A stretch of 64,000 bases of DNA from Burkholderia sp. Bp9142 (GTDB lineage: Bacteria; Pseudomonadota; Gammaproteobacteria; Burkholderiales; Burkholderiaceae). The DNA lies in the NCBI RefSeq assembly GCF_003853415.1, contig NZ_QTPP01000001.1, forward strand, positions 372,001 to 436,000, read 5' to 3'. A program made the translations under genes and the position numbers. Under the pieces are notes generated by a model, which worked only from the letters and a program-made list of their open reading frames with translations, had not been told where the DNA came from and did no database searches. Positions 61,543-64,000 of the stretch are shown in pieces; within the stretch, counting starts at the first letter, position 1, and the number at the start of each line of letters is the position of its first letter.

Positions 61543-62853
61543 TCACGCCCGCGCCGCCACCATCCCCCGCTCCGAGCGCGTCCACGCGACCAGCGCGCCG
61601 ATCCCGAGCAACGCGAGGCACACGATCGGCACGATCATCGGCCCGAACGCGGTACCCGTCACCTTGCCGGCGAACGGCATCAGGTTCTGGCTGAAGAAGC
61701 CGCCGAGGTTGCCGATCGAGTTGATCGCCGCGACGCTCGCCGCCGCGCGCGCGCCGGTGAAGTAACGCGGCGGCATCGACCAGAAGCACGGATACAGCAG
61801 CGGGATGCACGCGCCGCCGAGCACGAGGGCGATGAAGCGCAGCGGCGTCGACGGCAGCACGAGGCTCAGCAGGAAGCCGAGCGCGCCGAGCGCCGCGACG
61901 ATCGCGATCGTGCGCAGGATGCTCTTCGCGCGGCGCAGCTTCGACGGCAGCCACACCAGCAGCAGCACCGCGAGCGCCCACGGCAGCATGCTCAGCAAGC
62001 CGTTCGTGCTGCTCGACACGCCGAACGATTTCACGATCGTCGGCAGCCAGTAAGTCACGCCGTACAGCGACGTCGACATCAGCATGTAGGTCGCCGCGAA
62101 CAGCATCACGCGCGGATCGAGCAGCGCCTTCCACGGCTGCGCATGCTCGGCCTGCGCGGGCTTCTCGCGTTCGAGCGCGGCCGCGACGATCTGCTTCTCG
62201 CGTTCGTCGAGGAACGGCGCGTCGCGGAACGACGCCGGCAGCACGCGGAACACCACGATCGCGACGATCACGGCCGGGATGCCCGTCGCCACGAACACCC
62301 ACTGCCAGCCCGCGAGCCCCCACACGCCGTTCAGGCTCAGCAGCACGCCGCCGACCAGCGAGCCGAGCATGTTCGCGAGCGCGCTGCCGAGCGTGAAGAT
62401 GCCGAGCACCTTCGCGCGGTAGCTCTGCGGGAACCACAGCGTCAGGTAGTAGATCACGCCCGGATAGAAGCCTGCCTCGGCGATCCCGAGCAGGAAGCGC
62501 AGCGAACAGAACGCGGGCATCGACGTCGTGAAGCCCATCAGCACGGTGATGAGGCCCCACGTCAGCATGATCCGCGCGAGCCACACGCGTGCGCCGTAGC
62601 GATGCAGCGCGAGCGTGCTCGGCACCTCGAACAGCAGATAGCCGATGAAGAACAGCGACGACGCGAGACCGAACGCGGCCTCGGTCATCCCGAGGCTGTG
62701 CACCATCTGCAGTTTCGCGAAGCCGACGTTCTGCCGGTCGATGAACGCGATCAGGAACATCACGACGAGGATGGGCAGCAGGCGCCGCGCCATCTTCGAC
62801 ATGATGCGCTGCTCTTCGGCGGACGCGGAGTCCAGGGTTTCGGTGGCATTCAC
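61543..62853 (-). CDS. MFS transporter, anion:cation symporter (ACS) family, phthalate/glucarate-permease-like
   Basis: The product is 436 residues with twelve helices. The first helix contains LLPILVVMFLIAFIDRQNVGFAKLQM, the ACS hallmark (D-R-x-N-V/I), followed by FFIGYLLFEVPSTLALHRYGARVWLARIML. Members import organic anions such as phthalate, tartrate or glucarate. The best start is GTG at 62853 with a GGAGGAG ribosome binding site; no ATG is well placed. It is downstream of and probably cotranscribed with the binding-protein gene. Confidence 0.9.
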   Translation of the reverse strand: MNATETLDSASAEEQRIMSKMARRLLPILVVMFLIAFIDRQNVGFAKLQMVHSLGMTEAAFGLASSLFFIGYLLFEVPSTLALHRYGARVWLARIMLTWGLITVLMGFTTSMPAFCSLRFLLGIAEAGFYPGVIYYLTLWFPQSYRAKVLGIFTLGSALANMLGSLVGGVLLSLNGVWGLAGWQWVFVATGIPAVIVAIVVFRVLPASFRDAPFLDEREKQIVAAALEREKPAQAEHAQPWKALLDPRVMLFAATYMLMSTSLYGVTYWLPTIVKSFGVSSSTNGLLSMLPWALAVLLLVWLPSKLRRAKSILRTIAIVAALGALGFLLSLVLPSTPLRFIALVLGGACIPLLYPCFWSMPPRYFTGARAAASVAAINSIGNLGGFFSQNLMPFAGKVTGTAFGPMIVPIVCLALLGIGALVAWTRSERGMVAARA

Positions 62854-62966
62854 TGCGGGCTCCTCCGTGAATCGGTTGCTTGTCGGTTGAATCGGCGCCG
62901 CGCGCGATGAACGCGCGGGCGCGGTGGTGTTCGATGAAAATGGGGTTCGGCGACGGACGGCGGCGC

Positions 62967-63992
62967 TCAGCGTGTCCGGTAGTCGTCGAGCATCGGCGCG
63001 AACATCTCGTGCCACGCGCGCGGCTTCGCCTTGATCGTGCCGGCGAGGTACAGGAATTCCACGTAGTCCATCAGCTGGTTCGGCCGCACCGAGAAACGCG
63101 TGTCCGGCGCGGCGAGCATCTGCATCACGTCGTCGTGCGACACGCCGACCCCCGACGACGCCGCATACAGCGCGGCCGCCGCGCGCGGGTCCTGCGCGAT
63201 CAGCCGGTTCGCTTCGTCGAGCGCGGCGAGAAACGCCGCGGCCAGCGCGGGCTCCGCATCGACGAGCCGCTTCGGCGCGAACACGACGTCGAGCGTCATC
63301 GGGCCGAGCACGTCGACCGAATTCACGACACGGTGAATGCCCGGCTGCCGCAATTCGAGCGTCGAGAACGGCGGCGACGTGAAGTGCGCGGTGACGCCGT
63401 TCTCGCGGCGGATCAGCGCCTGCATCGCCTGCGGATGCGGCAGGTTCACGGTGATCGAATCGAGCTGCGCGAAATGCTTCGCGCCGAGTTGCCGGCTCGC
63501 CACCATCTGCAGCACGACCGCCGACAGCGACGTGCGGATGCCCGGCACCGCGATCCGGTCGGACGGCGTGAAGTCGCGCAGCGACGCGAGCCCGGGACGG
63601 TTCGCATTGAGCGACAGCGAGGTCGTGGACAATCCGCTGATGCCGATCACCTCGACGTTCGGAATCCCGCGCGCCCGCGCCCACAGCTCGATGAAGCCCG
63701 GCGCGCCGGCACCCGCGAAGTCGAGCGTGCCGGCCATCATCGCGTCGTTGACGGAATTGCCGCCGTCGAGCAGCACCCAGTCGACCGCGACGTCGCGCAG
63801 CCCGTGCCGCGCCGCATGCCGCTCGAACAGGCGCTGCTTCTCCATCACGAGCAGCGGCAGGTACAGCACGCCATAGCCTTTCGAGATCCGCACCGTGCGC
63901 GGCTTCGCGCGCACCAGCGAAGGCGCCCCCAGCACGCTCAGCATGCCGAGGCCGGCGGCGAGCAACGCGCGGCGGCGCGGCGACGTCGTCAT
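62967..63992 (-). CDS. SsuA/NMT1-like periplasmic substrate-binding protein
   Basis: The product is 341 residues. It has a twin-arginine-like start (TTSPRRRALLAAGLGMLSVLG) and signal peptide. The mature part has VRISKGYGVLYLPLLVMEKQRLFERHA and MMAGTLDFAGAGAPGFIELWARARG, the pattern of nitrate/sulfonate/taurine or pyrimidine-precursor binding proteins. Permease and ATPase genes are not in the window; they may lie upstream past the right edge, as the start is only 8 bp from it. Its pairing with an MFS carrier is unusual. Confidence 0.88.
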   Translation of the reverse strand: MTTSPRRRALLAAGLGMLSVLGAPSLVRAKPRTVRISKGYGVLYLPLLVMEKQRLFERHAARHGLRDVAVDWVLLDGGNSVNDAMMAGTLDFAGAGAPGFIELWARARGIPNVEVIGISGLSTTSLSLNANRPGLASLRDFTPSDRIAVPGIRTSLSAVVLQMVASRQLGAKHFAQLDSITVNLPHPQAMQALIRRENGVTAHFTSPPFSTLELRQPGIHRVVNSVDVLGPMTLDVVFAPKRLVDAEPALAAAFLAALDEANRLIAQDPRAAAALYAASSGVGVSHDDVMQMLAAPDTRFSVRPNQLMDYVEFLYLAGTIKAKPRAWHEMFAPMLDDYRTR

Positions 63993-64000
63993 GCGCCCGC

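Overview
The window reads as a stretch of a Burkholderia genome, most likely a Burkholderia cepacia complex species. It is uniformly very GC-rich with strong third-position G/C. It carries a DUF802/DUF3348 pair typical of that genus, a family-4 trimeric porin, and a high density of LysR, AraC and IclR regulators next to catabolic operons. I see no rRNA, tRNA, CRISPR array, prophage or insertion sequence. It looks like an accessory, metabolically specialised part of the genome, probably a secondary chromosome (inference).

Layout. Positions 1-13.4 kb hold mixed genes: the DUF802/DUF3348 pair, a LysE exporter, a GNAT, a flavin disulfide reductase, a cyanate/nitroimidazole-type MFS, a chemoreceptor, and two gene wrecks (a dehydrogenase tail and a frameshifted amino-acid binding protein). 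Positions 13.5-27.4 kb hold an amine or opine-like catabolic region. An IclR regulator with three 17-bp operator-like sites faces a tightly overlapping operon that encodes a polyamine-type ABC importer and a three-subunit HcnABC/opine-oxidase-like flavoenzyme. Next come an MFS carrier, an opine-dehydrogenase-family gene overlapping a 3-hydroxyacyl-CoA-dehydrogenase-like gene, and AraC and LysR regulators.

Positions 27.4-42.4 kb hold an indole-3-acetic acid (auxin) degradation locus: iacF, iacC, iacD, iacA, iacB, iacI, iacH, iacE and iacG. With them are a porin, an MFS carrier, a tandem tautomerase, a LysR regulator, a PAS histidine kinase and a FixJ-type regulator. The pathway would turn auxin into catechol; no catechol-cleavage genes lie in the window.

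Positions 42.4-64 kb are a mosaic. They include an Lrp regulator followed by an unusually AT-rich, palindrome-rich leader, a 40-residue peptide gene and an M29-aminopeptidase-like gene. An AraC-controlled operon encodes an aldehyde dehydrogenase, a GMC oxidoreductase and a single-chain Baeyer-Villiger monooxygenase/esterase fusion. Further on are an exported low-molecular-weight phosphatase homologue that has lost its nucleophilic cysteine, an intact HigBA-like toxin-antitoxin pair, a DedA/PAP2/LssY fusion with a worn-out phosphatase site, a NarL/MASE4 two-component system, a decayed second toxin-antitoxin module, and an MFS carrier with an SsuA-like binding protein running to the right edge.
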